From the NCBI RefSeq assembly GCF_039548895.1, contig NZ_JBCLVG010000002.1: a stretch of DNA of 64,000 nt; one strand, written 5' to 3'. This DNA is from Orlajensenia stereocauli (GTDB taxonomy: Bacteria; Actinomycetota; Actinomycetes; Actinomycetales; Microbacteriaceae). Of the stretch, positions 10,757-18,539 are shown in pieces (within the stretch, counting starts at the first letter, position 1; the number at the start of each line of letters is the position of its first letter). A program made the translations under genes and the position numbers. The notes under the pieces are model-generated. The model did no database searches and was not told where the DNA came from. It saw only the letters and a list, made by a program, of their open reading frames with translations.

Positions 10757-11287
10757 TCAGTCGTTGGCTGCCGAATCTGCTCCGGGGAGCGGCTCGTCGG
10801 CGATCCACAGCTCGTCGTCGGCGCGGAAGGTCTGCCACACGGCATACGCGATTCCGGCGGCTGCGATGACGCCGGCGGCCACGGCCAGGTAGGTTCCCAC
10901 GCCGGGGCCGGTGTTGACCGGAACCGTGATCTTGCCGCGGTTGAGGCGGTCGATCGCGGCCTTCACACGCCGGTCCTTGGCGATGTCACCGATGGTGAGC
11001 ACGGCGCCGAGGGCGGTGCCGACCGCGGGGAGCACTGTCTGCTCGATGTTCTTGCCGGTGTCGTGCGCAAAGCTGCGCGCTCCGTCGACTCCGGGCTGCA
11101 CGTACTGCGAGTACGAGGACTGCACGCGCGGTGCGACCTCTTCGCGCGTCAGGTAGCCGACCTGGCGCCCAGCTTCACGTGCAACGTTGTTTGCGCGGTC
11201 GAGCACTTCCTGCTGACGGCTCCAGAGCTCTTCGGCACTGGCGCGCAGACGATTCAATTCCTTGCGGCGCTTGCGAGTCAAGCCCAT
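10757..11287 (-). CDS. Single-pass membrane protein with coiled-coil N-terminus
   Basis: 176-residue protein of unknown function. The N-terminal part is rich in Arg, Lys, Glu and Gln (RKRRKELNRLRASAEELW) and likely helical or coiled-coil. A weakly hydrophobic segment with VGTALGAVLTIGDIA lies mid-protein, and a clear membrane helix (YLAVAAGVIAAAGIAYAVW) is near the C-terminus, followed by an acidic tail. The start at 11287 is chosen because GGAGG (complement 11294-11298) precedes it; a longer reading begins without a ribosome binding site. No family with a known role is recognised. Confidence 0.7.
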   Translation of the reverse strand: MGLTRKRRKELNRLRASAEELWSRQQEVLDRANNVAREAGRQVGYLTREEVAPRVQSSYSQYVQPGVDGARSFAHDTGKNIEQTVLPAVGTALGAVLTIGDIAKDRRVKAAIDRLNRGKITVPVNTGPGVGTYLAVAAGVIAAAGIAYAVWQTFRADDELWIADEPLPGADSAAND

Positions 11288-11409
11288 GAAAGACCTCCAT
11301 TGATCGGGGGCGAACTTCTCCCATCTTGCCACCGATCCGCGTGATTCCTAGCGGCGAGTTCACAGTTCGTCCCCGGCGAACAGCCGCGGGCCCCGCCTAT
11401 ACCGCTCTG

Positions 11410-11415
11410 TAGGAT
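11410..11415 (+). promoter_or_regulatory. -10 box of leaderless cyclophilin gene
   Basis: TAGGAT ends 7 nt before the ATG at 11423; no Shine-Dalgarno sequence, so a leaderless mRNA is likely. Confidence 0.5.
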
Positions 11416-11422
11416 TGTCTGC

Positions 11423-11962
11423 ATGTCCAAGCACACGGCAGTCGCCACCCTCAACACCACCCTCGGACCGATCAAGGTCAACCTCTACGGGAATCACGCC
11501 CCGAAGACAGTTCGCAACTTCGTCGGCCTCGCCACCGGTGAGATCGAATGGACCCACCCCGGCACCGGAAAGAAGAGCACCGACCCGCTCTACAACGGCG
11601 TCGTGTTCCACCGCATCATCCCCAACTTCATGATCCAGGGCGGCGACCCGCTCGGCCAGGGCGTCGGCGGCCCCGGCTACCAGTTCGACGACGAGATCAA
11701 CCCCGAGCTCGACTTCACAGAGCCCTACGTCCTCGCCATGGCCAACGCCGGCATCCAGGGCGGCCGCGGAACCAACGGTTCGCAGTTCTTCATCACCACG
11801 GCCCCCACAACCTGGCTGCAGGGCAAGCACACCATCTTCGGCTCCGTCGAGGACCCGGAGTCACGCAAGATCGTCGACCAGCTCGGCGCAGTCGCCACCG
11901 ATGGCCGCGACCGTCCCCTCCAGGACGTCGTGATCGAGAGCGTCACCGTCGAAGAGGTCTGA
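11423..11962 (+). CDS. ppiA: Peptidyl-prolyl cis-trans isomerase, cyclophilin type
   Basis: A 179-residue cytoplasmic cyclophilin that accelerates proline isomerisation. Core motifs are FHRIIPNFMIQGGDP, NGSQFFIT and the tryptophan-containing WLQGKHTIFG, with the catalytic Arg in FHRI. No signal peptide is seen, so it is the cytosolic form despite the symbol used for the same locus in mycobacteria. The rhomboid gene starts 5 nt after its stop, suggesting one transcript. Confidence 0.93.
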   Translation: MSKHTAVATLNTTLGPIKVNLYGNHAPKTVRNFVGLATGEIEWTHPGTGKKSTDPLYNGVVFHRIIPNFMIQGGDPLGQGVGGPGYQFDDEINPELDFTEPYVLAMANAGIQGGRGTNGSQFFITTAPTTWLQGKHTIFGSVEDPESRKIVDQLGAVATDGRDRPLQDVVIESVTVEEV

Positions 11963-11967
11963 CCCAC

Positions 11968-12825
11968 GTGACGAATCGACCGGATGCCGGTGACTACTGC
12001 TACCGGCATCCGGATCGGCAGAGCTATATCCTCTGCCAGCGTTGCGGGCGCACCATCTGCCCCGAGTGCCAGACCCCTGGTGCCGTGGGCGTGTTCTGCC
12101 CGGAGTGCATGAAGGAGCAACGCGCCAACACGCCGCGCACCAAACCCGCGATCCTGACCCGCCTCAGTGGGCGCGGCCAGCCGGTCGTCACCTACTCGAT
12201 CATCGGGGTGACGTTCGTCGTCTTCCTCCTGCAGCTCATCCCCGGGTTGAACGTGACCGCGGCCCTGCAATTCGCCGGCATCTACATGAGCCCGCAGCTC
12301 GATCAGTACGGCATCGAGCCGTGGCGGATGCTCACCTCGGTCTTCGTGCACTCGACGGGCTTCATCTTCCATGTCGCTCTGAACATGTACACGCTGTGGA
12401 TCTTCGGCCAACTGCTCGAAGGGCTGCTCGGCCGCGGTCGATTCCTCGCGCTGTACCTGATCAGCGGGCTCGCCGGATCCGTCGCGGTGATCTGGCTGTC
12501 CAGTCCCTACATGCCCGTGGTGGGAGCATCCGGAGCCATCTTCGGCCTCATGGGCGCATTCCTCGTGATCCAACGGCGCCTCGGCGGCAACATGACGCAG
12601 TTGCTCGTGCTCGTGGGCATCAACCTGGTGATCGGCTTCATTCCCGGGACCAACATCGCCTGGCAGGCCCACGTCGGCGGCCTCGTGGCCGGTGCCGTCA
12701 TGGGTCTCATCTTCGTGGAGACGCGGAACGTACGTCAGCGCACACTGCAGACAGTGCTGATCGCCGGCCTCGCCCTGCTGCTGCTGATCCTCAGCCTGCG
12801 CTACTTCGTCTTCCCGGTGGCCTGA
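11968..12825 (+). CDS. Rhomboid family intramembrane serine protease with N-terminal zinc-ribbon
   Basis: 285 residues. The N-terminal 50 residues carry paired cysteines (Cys11, Cys23, Cys26, Cys31, Cys34, Cys44, Cys47) like a small zinc-binding B-box/ribbon. Six membrane helices follow, with the rhomboid active-site motif GASGAIFGL (Ser nucleophile) and the partner histidine in WQAHVGGLVAGAVMG. Substrates are unknown. The GTG at 11968 is the only start that gives this N-terminus and is 5 nt after the cyclophilin stop. The gene faces crgA. Confidence 0.9.
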   Translation: MTNRPDAGDYCYRHPDRQSYILCQRCGRTICPECQTPGAVGVFCPECMKEQRANTPRTKPAILTRLSGRGQPVVTYSIIGVTFVVFLLQLIPGLNVTAALQFAGIYMSPQLDQYGIEPWRMLTSVFVHSTGFIFHVALNMYTLWIFGQLLEGLLGRGRFLALYLISGLAGSVAVIWLSSPYMPVVGASGAIFGLMGAFLVIQRRLGGNMTQLLVLVGINLVIGFIPGTNIAWQAHVGGLVAGAVMGLIFVETRNVRQRTLQTVLIAGLALLLLILSLRYFVFPVA

Positions 12826-12883
12826 GCCACCCTCCGAGCCCGCCACCTCTCGCGTGTAACCGGGTGAACCGGTGACTTTCCCC

Positions 12884-12917
12884 TTTTCCACAGCTTTGTC
12901 CACAGAAGTTATCCACA
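12884..12917 (+). promoter_or_regulatory. Cluster of three tandem DnaA boxes
   Basis: TTTTCCACA (12884-12892, one mismatch), TTGTCCACA (12896-12904, the box form common in high-GC actinobacteria) and TTATCCACA (12909-12917, perfect) are in the same orientation at 12-13 nt spacing. AT-rich DNA (12918-12957) follows. The cluster lies in the convergent gap between the rhomboid gene and crgA, where no promoter is needed. Confidence 0.75.
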
Positions 12918-12937
12918 GGTTTATTAACATTGGGGAT

Positions 12938-12955
12938 AATTACACCGGTGTAATT
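12938..12955. promoter_or_regulatory. Perfect 18-bp palindrome beside DnaA boxes
   Basis: AATTACACCGGTGTAATT is fully self-complementary without a spacer, which suggests a dimeric protein binding site. It lies 20 nt after the last DnaA box. No recognised regulator consensus was assigned. Confidence 0.6.
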
Positions 12956-12982
12956 GACCCCGTGCGGGTCACACGAGAAACC

Positions 12983-13011
12983 GCCGACATCCATGACGGA
13001 TGCCGGCGGTC
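12983..13011 (-). terminator. Terminator-like hairpin after crgA
   Basis: CCGCCGACATCC and GGATGCCGGCGG pair with one mismatch around a 5-nt loop just downstream of the crgA stop. Confidence 0.5.
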
Positions 13012-13028
13012 GGTGTTCGTGGGTGGCG

Positions 13029-13268
13029 TCAGCGCCAGCGCGTCGTCATGAGGAAGCCGATGAAGGCGATGCCGAATCCGACGAGGATGTTCCACGATCC
13101 GATCGACGGGATCGGGAGTGAGGCGTTGCTCACGTAGAAGACGATGATCCACACCAGTCCGAGCAGCATGAACCCGAACATGACCGGCTTGAACCAGACA
13201 GGATTGGGGATGTCCGCGTTGGTGGTGGACTCCGCGCGCGCGGGCTTCGTTGACTTGGTGCGTGCCAT
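13029..13268 (-). CDS. crgA: Cell division protein CrgA
   Basis: A 79-residue membrane protein that recruits septum-assembly proteins in actinobacteria. The basic N-terminus with NPVWFKPVMFGFMLLGL and a second helix in NILVGFGIAFIGFLMTTRWR match CrgA, as does the short loop with SIGSWN. Two membrane helices span about residues 28-47 and 57-76. The position next to the sortase/pabA and pknB-pknA genes is conserved. The start follows a TAGAAT box by 7 nt, without a ribosome binding site, so the mRNA may be leaderless. Confidence 0.93.
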   Translation of the reverse strand: MARTKSTKPARAESTTNADIPNPVWFKPVMFGFMLLGLVWIIVFYVSNASLPIPSIGSWNILVGFGIAFIGFLMTTRWR

Positions 13269-13275
13269 GCCCGCG

Positions 13276-13307
13276 ATTCTATCGTGATCAGCCGGTCACC
13301 TTAGAAT
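13276..13307. promoter_or_regulatory. Divergent leaderless promoters of crgA and sortase
   Basis: Two TAGAAT -10 boxes point outward: complement 13276-13281 toward crgA (start 13268) and 13302-13307 toward the sortase (start 13314). Each ends 6-7 nt before its start codon. The boxes are only 20 bp apart. Confidence 0.5.
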
Positions 13308-13313
13308 CGACAC

Positions 13314-14129
13314 ATGGATGACCGGCCCGACGCAGGTGAGAGCCCGCAGATGCCTGCGGCATCCGCTCGCCCGCAGCGCCGCCGCAGCCGCGCCACGGTG
13401 CTGAGCGTCCTGGGAGAACTTCTCATCACCGCCGGGGTGGTCGTGCTGCTGTTCATCGGCTGGCAGCTGTGGTGGAACGACTGGATCACGGCCACCCAGC
13501 AGACGGCCGCTGCATCCTCCCTCAGCCAGGAGTGGATCGAGCAGTCGCGCGCCACTCCGACCCCGACGCCGGATCAGACAGCGGCCCCCGCCGATCCCGG
13601 CGACCCCGTGGTGCTCTCGGCCGTGACGGCGGGCCAGCCCTTCGCCGTCCTCTACATCCCGCGCTACGGCCCCGAGTACCACCGCACAGTCGCCGAGGGA
13701 ACCGGCATGGACGTTCTCAACAGCACCGAGCTCGGCGTCGGCCACTACCCCGACACCCAGTTGCCCGGCGAGGTCGGCAACTTCGTGGTGGCCGCACACC
13801 GCAGCGCCTACGGCGGCGGCATGCACCTGATCAACGAACTGCAGCTGGGCGACTCGATCATCGTGCAGACCCAGGACGGCTGGTACACGTACAAGTTCCG
13901 TTCGCTGCAGTACGTACTGGCCAACCAGGTGGAGGTGCTCGCCCCCGTGCCCGGCTCTCCCGAGGTGCCTGCGACGGATCGCATCATCACGCTGACCAGC
14001 TGCAACCCGCTGCTGTCCACCGCCGAGCGCATCATCGCCTACGGTGTCTACGACAGCTGGCAGCCGCTGTCGGCCGGACCCCCGGCCGAGATCGCGGCGC
14101 AGGTCGCCGCCCAAGCGAACGGGGCCTGA
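13314..14129 (+). CDS. Class E sortase
   Basis: A 271-residue membrane-anchored transpeptidase that cleaves a C-terminal sorting signal and joins the protein to the cell surface. One N-terminal membrane helix (about 28-50) is followed by a Thr/Pro/Ala linker and the sortase domain. The catalytic triad is His162 (VAAHRS), Cys230 (TLTSCNP) and Arg239 (AERIIAYG). The TLTSC form and the locus beside crgA and pabA match class E. The substrate motif is not readable here. A small membrane protein follows 1 nt later. Confidence 0.9.
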   Translation: MDDRPDAGESPQMPAASARPQRRRSRATVLSVLGELLITAGVVVLLFIGWQLWWNDWITATQQTAAASSLSQEWIEQSRATPTPTPDQTAAPADPGDPVVLSAVTAGQPFAVLYIPRYGPEYHRTVAEGTGMDVLNSTELGVGHYPDTQLPGEVGNFVVAAHRSAYGGGMHLINELQLGDSIIVQTQDGWYTYKFRSLQYVLANQVEVLAPVPGSPEVPATDRIITLTSCNPLLSTAERIIAYGVYDSWQPLSAGPPAEIAAQVAAQANGA

Positions 14130-14130
14130 C

Positions 14131-14289
14131 ATGTACGCCGCCCTCTGGCGCGTCCTCCCCGGTCCGGTCTGGGTGCGCATCCTGATCGTGATCGTGCTGA
14201 TCGCCGCCGTGCTCTTCACCCTGTCCACGTGGGTCTTCCCGTGGATCGACCAGATCGTCAACCCGCAGGATGTGACGGTGGACCAATGA
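14131..14289 (+). CDS. Small single-pass membrane protein
   Basis: A 52-residue protein starting 1 nt after the sortase stop and overlapping pabA by 4 nt (ATGA), so it is part of the same transcript. It has one membrane helix (VRILIVIVLIAAVLFTLSTW) and a short tail with IDQIVNPQDVTVDQ. Its function is unknown. Position and coupling support it being real. Confidence 0.7.
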   Translation: MYAALWRVLPGPVWVRILIVIVLIAAVLFTLSTWVFPWIDQIVNPQDVTVDQ

Positions 14290-14921
14290 CCAGAGTGCTC
14301 GTCATCGACAACTACGACAGCTTCGTCTACACGCTGAACGGCTACCTGCGCGAACTCGGGGCCGAGACGGAGGTCGTGCGCAACGACGACTTCGAGGCGA
14401 CGGATGCCGCAGCCCGCATCGCAGAGTACGACGCTGTGCTCGTCTCACCCGGTCCGGGCAAACCCGCCGACGCCGGCGTCTCGATCGCCGTCGTGCGCGC
14501 GGCCTACGAGAGTGCAACGCCGCTGCTCGGCGTCTGCCTCGGCCACCAGGCGATCGCCGAGGCCTTCGGGGCCGTCGTCACCAACGCCGAGGAACTGATG
14601 CACGGCAAGACCAGCGTGGTGGAGCACGACGACAGCGTGCTCTTCGACGACGTTCCGCAGCCGTTCACGGCCACGCGGTATCACTCGCTCGCTGTCGTCG
14701 ACGGCACCGTCCCCGAGGAACTCATCGTGACCGCACGTACGCCCGGCGGCGTGATCATGGGTCTACGGCACGCTGACGCGCCGCTCTACGGCGTGCAGTT
14801 CCACCCCGAGTCCGTGCTCACCGAGGGCGGCTACACGATGCTGGGCAACTGGCTCGAGGATGCCGGGCTCATCGGTGCGCGCGCTGCCGCAGCTGGGCGC
14901 ACTCCGTTGGTGCGGTTGTAG
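14286..14921 (+). CDS. pabA: Aminodeoxychorismate/anthranilate synthase glutamine amidotransferase subunit
   Basis: Class I glutaminase, 211 residues, delivering ammonia to a chorismate-using partner for folate (PabA) or tryptophan (TrpG) synthesis. The catalytic triad is Cys84 in GVCLGHQ, His173 and Glu175 in QFHPES. MTRVLVIDNYDSF and the oxyanion-strand PGPGKP are typical. The partner synthase is not in the window, so the choice between PabA and TrpG is open; the mycobacterial gene at this locus is called trpG. The ATG is coupled to the preceding membrane gene. Confidence 0.9.
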   Translation: MTRVLVIDNYDSFVYTLNGYLRELGAETEVVRNDDFEATDAAARIAEYDAVLVSPGPGKPADAGVSIAVVRAAYESATPLLGVCLGHQAIAEAFGAVVTNAEELMHGKTSVVEHDDSVLFDDVPQPFTATRYHSLAVVDGTVPEELIVTARTPGGVIMGLRHADAPLYGVQFHPESVLTEGGYTMLGNWLEDAGLIGARAAAAGRTPLVRL

Positions 14922-15042
14922 GGACTCCCGGTCGCTGAGGGCAGAGCGAAGCGGCCGGCCGAAGCGCGCAGACGACGGCGCTTCGGCCGCGGGCTGCGCC
15001 CGGGCCTCGGCGAGCGGAGCGGGTGGTCCTGATCGTGGGTGA
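14922..15042. repeat. Convergent intergenic region with GC-rich hairpin
   Basis: 121 nt between pabA (+) and pknB (-). It holds a perfect 12-bp inverted repeat, CGGCCGAAGCGC (14956-14967) and GCGCTTCGGCCG (14978-14989), which may serve as a two-way terminator. The surrounding GCGAGCGGAGCGGG-type text looks like a dispersed intergenic repeat. Confidence 0.5.
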
Positions 15043-16740
15043 TCAGCCGGCGCAGTAGACCAGGTCGACCGTGGAGCCCTGGGGCACGGAACCCGGCGCG
15101 AGCGACTGGCTCGTGACCGGCAGGTTCGACTCCTGCGGGCACGAATCGTCGGGCTTCGGGTTCGGCGTGAGCTGCAGCATCGAGCCCTGCAGGATCTCGG
15201 TCGCCGCCTGGAGTGATTGCGTGGTGAGGTCGGGCAGCGTCACGAGGCCGCTCGACACGACGAAGTCCACGCTCGAGCCGTCGTCGACCGAGGTCCCTGC
15301 CACGGGCTTCGTGCTGAGCACGACGTCGGCGGGGATGGTCGGAGAGTTCTCCTTCGTCACCGCGCCGGGTACGAGACCGGCCTGGGTGATCGCAGCCTGG
15401 GCATCGGCGATCGACTTGTTGGTGGCATCCGGAACGTCCACCTGTTCCTTGCCTGTCGAGACCGAGACCTTGATGAAGGTTCCCGGCGCGACGGTCTCCC
15501 CGGCCGCAGGGTCGGTCTCGATGACCAGCCCCTTCTCGACCGAGCCACTGGGTTGCTCTATGGGCGTGACAGCGAGGTCGAGATCGGCCAACTGGGCCGT
15601 CGCCTCGTCGAGGGTGAGCCCGGTGAGGGTCGGAACCTCACGGGACGATGACGGGAGTTCGTTCGACGGCGCCAGGTTGAAGACCCAGAACACCACGGCG
15701 GCGACGATGACGATGATGCTCAGGATGCCTGCCCACACCCACACGGCCGGAGGGCGGCGCTGGGTGCGCACCATGCGATCGTCGTCTGCGAGCTGCTTGA
15801 AGGCGAGCTCGGTTCCCGTCTGCATGGGCGGCGGGGTGCCGAACAGCGTGGCGCCGGCGTCATCGGAGACCTTGTGGATGGGCAGCTTGCCGGATGACGC
15901 GATCTCGAGGTCGGCCTTGAACTCCGCGGCCGTCTGGTACCTGTCGAAGCGGTCCTTCGCGAGGGCCTTGGCCACGACCATGTCCAGCGCCGGCGATACC
16001 TTCGGGTTGATGTGACTGGGCTTGGCCGCCGTCTCGCTGACATGCTGGTAAGCGACCGCGACAGGGGTGTCGCCGCGGAAGGGCGGTCGCCCAGTGAGCA
16101 ACTCGAACAGCACGACTCCGGCCGAGTACAGATCGGTGCGGGCATCGACGAGCTCGCCCTTTGCCTGTTCCGGCGAGAAGTACGAGGCGGTGCCGAGGAT
16201 GGCCGTGGTCTGCGCCACCGTCGTCGATGAGTCGGAGATGGCCCTGGCGATGCCGAAGTCCATGACCTTCACCTGGCCGGACTTCGTGATCATGATGTTG
16301 CCCGGCTTGATGTCGCGATGGACGACGCCTGCTCGGTGCGAGTACTCGAGGGCCGTCAGCACGCCGTCGAGGATGCGCACGGCCTCCTTCGACTCGAGGG
16401 CACCGCCCTTGATGACATCCTTGAGCAGGCGGCCGTCGACGAACTCCATGATGATGTACGGCTGCTGCGTCTCGTGGCCCGCGGCATCCTGCACGGTCTC
16501 CTCGCCGGCATCGAAGACGCGCACGATGGTCGGGTGCGCCATGCGGGCCGCGGCCTGGGCCTCCTGACGGAAGCGCGTGCGGAAGGCCGGGTCGAGGGCG
16601 AGGGTGGCCTTGAGCAGCTTGATCGCGACGGTGCGGCCGAGTCGCGAATCCGTTCCGATGTGCACCTCGGACATGCCGCCGCGACCGATGAGTTCGCCGA
16701 CGCGGTAACGGCCTGCAAGCAGGCGGCCGTCGTCAGTCAA
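15043..16740 (-). CDS. pknB: Ser/Thr protein kinase PknB with three PASTA repeats
   Basis: A 565-residue transmembrane kinase that senses peptidoglycan and controls growth and division. The kinase domain has the glycine loop GRGGMSEV (19-26), Lys41, catalytic Asp143 in HRDIKPGN, DFG 161-163 and a Thr-rich activation loop (173-184). One membrane helix (332-356) leads to three PASTA domains (about 368-430, 434-497, 500-565); the last contains Cys534 and Cys563, which could form a disulfide. The start is TTG at 16740, behind AAGGAG 6 nt upstream. It is the last gene of the wall-signalling operon. Confidence 0.95.
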   Translation of the reverse strand: MTDDGRLLAGRYRVGELIGRGGMSEVHIGTDSRLGRTVAIKLLKATLALDPAFRTRFRQEAQAAARMAHPTIVRVFDAGEETVQDAAGHETQQPYIIMEFVDGRLLKDVIKGGALESKEAVRILDGVLTALEYSHRAGVVHRDIKPGNIMITKSGQVKVMDFGIARAISDSSTTVAQTTAILGTASYFSPEQAKGELVDARTDLYSAGVVLFELLTGRPPFRGDTPVAVAYQHVSETAAKPSHINPKVSPALDMVVAKALAKDRFDRYQTAAEFKADLEIASSGKLPIHKVSDDAGATLFGTPPPMQTGTELAFKQLADDDRMVRTQRRPPAVWVWAGILSIIVIVAAVVFWVFNLAPSNELPSSSREVPTLTGLTLDEATAQLADLDLAVTPIEQPSGSVEKGLVIETDPAAGETVAPGTFIKVSVSTGKEQVDVPDATNKSIADAQAAITQAGLVPGAVTKENSPTIPADVVLSTKPVAGTSVDDGSSVDFVVSSGLVTLPDLTTQSLQAATEILQGSMLQLTPNPKPDDSCPQESNLPVTSQSLAPGSVPQGSTVDLVYCAG

Positions 16741-16805
16741 TGCGAACTCCTTCGATGGTCGGTGGTGGATTCGTCAGTGTAGCGGTCGGTGGTCGAGTGG
16801 ATGCC

Positions 16806-18539
16806 CTACTCGCCTGTCGCCGGGCCCTCAGGGGCTTCGGCGGCGGGAGTCTCGGTGGGGTCCGGCGCGGGTGCCGCCTCGACGTTGACAGTGAGCGGAT
16901 CGGAGATGGGCGAGTCGATCTGGCCGCAGAAGTACTGCAGCGTGACCTGGAAGCTCGATCCCGGGTTGCCGGACGTGACGACTGCCGTGCGAGTTCCGCC
17001 GGGCGTCTGGTCCTGGACCTTGAGCGTGGCACCGGAGACGGCGACGTTGTAGCCGCTCAGCGTCTGGCCGGCGGGGCAGGACTGAATGTCCCACTTCACC
17101 GTGACGTCACTGTTCGCGGGAACCGGGTCACTGCCGTCGAGAGTGGGCGCCGTGGCCTGTCCGGGAGCGACGACGTCGCCGTAGACGGTGAGCGTGAGCT
17201 CGGCTCCGGGGTCGAGGTTTCCGGTGGGGTTCACCGCGTACACGGTGTCGACCTGGGCCGGGTCCGTCGCCGCGTTGCCCGTTGTCACGTTCGCGTTGAG
17301 GCCGAGACCGTTCGCCTTGGCACGCGCATCCGCGCTCGACAGGCCCACGAAGTCGGCCTCGTTGATCGGGATCTTGGTATTCGTCGGCGTCGGGGTCGGC
17401 GTCGGCGTCTTGGATGCCGTGGCCGCCGGTGTCGTGGTCTTCGGGGTGTCCCCGCCACCTCCGCCGTTGACCGCGAAGGCGATGATGGTGCCGATCAGCA
17501 CGATGGCCAGCAGGGCGATGAGGGTGATGAGCGGCCACGTCCAGGGACTGCGCTTCTTCTTCTCGGCGTCCTCCTGCTCCGCCTCGATGGCCGAGGCACG
17601 AGTCGCCGTGGGCAGCACCGTCGTGGCCGCACTCGTGGAGTTGGCCTGCGGCATGAGCATGGTCGTCGCAGCCGTGGCGCCGCCGAGGACCGCGGGAACC
17701 GAGGCGGCGGCGGCCTGGACGTCGCCGCGACGGAGAGCCGTCGCGGCGCGGGCGAGGTGGGCAGCCGACTGCGGCCGATCTGCCGGGTTCTTGGCGATGC
17801 ACGCGAACACGAGGTTGCCCACGGGCTCGGAGACCGTCACGGGCAGCTCGGGCGGAGCCTCGTTGATCTGGGCCATGGCGATGGCGACCTGCGACTCGCC
17901 GGTGAACGGGCGACGGCCGGCGAGGGCCTCGTAGGCCACGATTCCGAGAGAGTAGATGTCCGTGGTCGGCGACGCCGGGTGGCCTGACGCCTGCTCGGGC
18001 GAGAGGTACTGCACGGTGCCCATGACCTGGCCGGTCGCGGTGAGAGGAACCTGGTCGGCGATACGGGCGATGCCGAAGTCGGTGATCTTGACGCGGCCGT
18101 CGGGCGTGATGAGCAGGTTGCCCGGCTTGATGTCACGGTGCACGAGGCCGGCGGCGTGCGCCGCGTGCAGGGCGGCCGCGGTCTGCGCGACGATGTCGAG
18201 AACCTTGTCGGTCGAGAGGACGTGCTCCCGCTCGAGGATGGTCGAGAGTGCCTCGCCGGGCACGAGCTCCATCACGAGGTAGGCGCTGCCGTCCTCCTCG
18301 CCGTAGTCGAAGACGTTGGCGATGCCCTCGTGGTTCACGAGCGCTGCGTGCCTGGCCTCGGCGCGGAAGCGCTCGAGGAAGCCGGGGTCGCCGAGGTACT
18401 CGTCCTTGAGGATCTTGATCGCGACCTGGCGTCCGATCACGAGGTCAGTGGCCTGCCACACCTCGCCCATACCGCCGATGGCGATGCGGGTCGACAGCTC
18501 GTAACGCCCCCCGAAGGTGAGCCCTGCTGTGGGTCTCAT
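16806..18539 (-). CDS. pknA: Ser/Thr protein kinase PknA-like, with extended extracellular part
   Basis: 577 residues. The kinase domain has IGGMGEV, Lys42, catalytic Asp136 in HRDIKPGN and DFG 154-156. A Lys/Glu-rich juxtamembrane stretch, a membrane helix (334-357), a Gly run and a Thr/Pro linker follow. Outside the cell there is one PASTA-like segment (from about 390) and a further beta-rich domain with Cys residues (SCPAGQTL, QYFCGQI), then an acidic Pro/Ala tail. Mycobacterial PknA has no such large ectodomain. It overlaps pbpA by 4 nt (ATGA). Confidence 0.92.
   Translation of the reverse strand: MRPTAGLTFGGRYELSTRIAIGGMGEVWQATDLVIGRQVAIKILKDEYLGDPGFLERFRAEARHAALVNHEGIANVFDYGEEDGSAYLVMELVPGEALSTILEREHVLSTDKVLDIVAQTAAALHAAHAAGLVHRDIKPGNLLITPDGRVKITDFGIARIADQVPLTATGQVMGTVQYLSPEQASGHPASPTTDIYSLGIVAYEALAGRRPFTGESQVAIAMAQINEAPPELPVTVSEPVGNLVFACIAKNPADRPQSAAHLARAATALRRGDVQAAAASVPAVLGGATAATTMLMPQANSTSAATTVLPTATRASAIEAEQEDAEKKKRSPWTWPLITLIALLAIVLIGTIIAFAVNGGGGGDTPKTTTPAATASKTPTPTPTPTNTKIPINEADFVGLSSADARAKANGLGLNANVTTGNAATDPAQVDTVYAVNPTGNLDPGAELTLTVYGDVVAPGQATAPTLDGSDPVPANSDVTVKWDIQSCPAGQTLSGYNVAVSGATLKVQDQTPGGTRTAVVTSGNPGSSFQVTLQYFCGQIDSPISDPLTVNVEAAPAPDPTETPAAEAPEGPATGE

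Noticed and set aside
14286..14921. Firm assignment as trpG
   Set aside because: No trpE or pabB neighbour is present, so PabA and TrpG cannot be told apart here.
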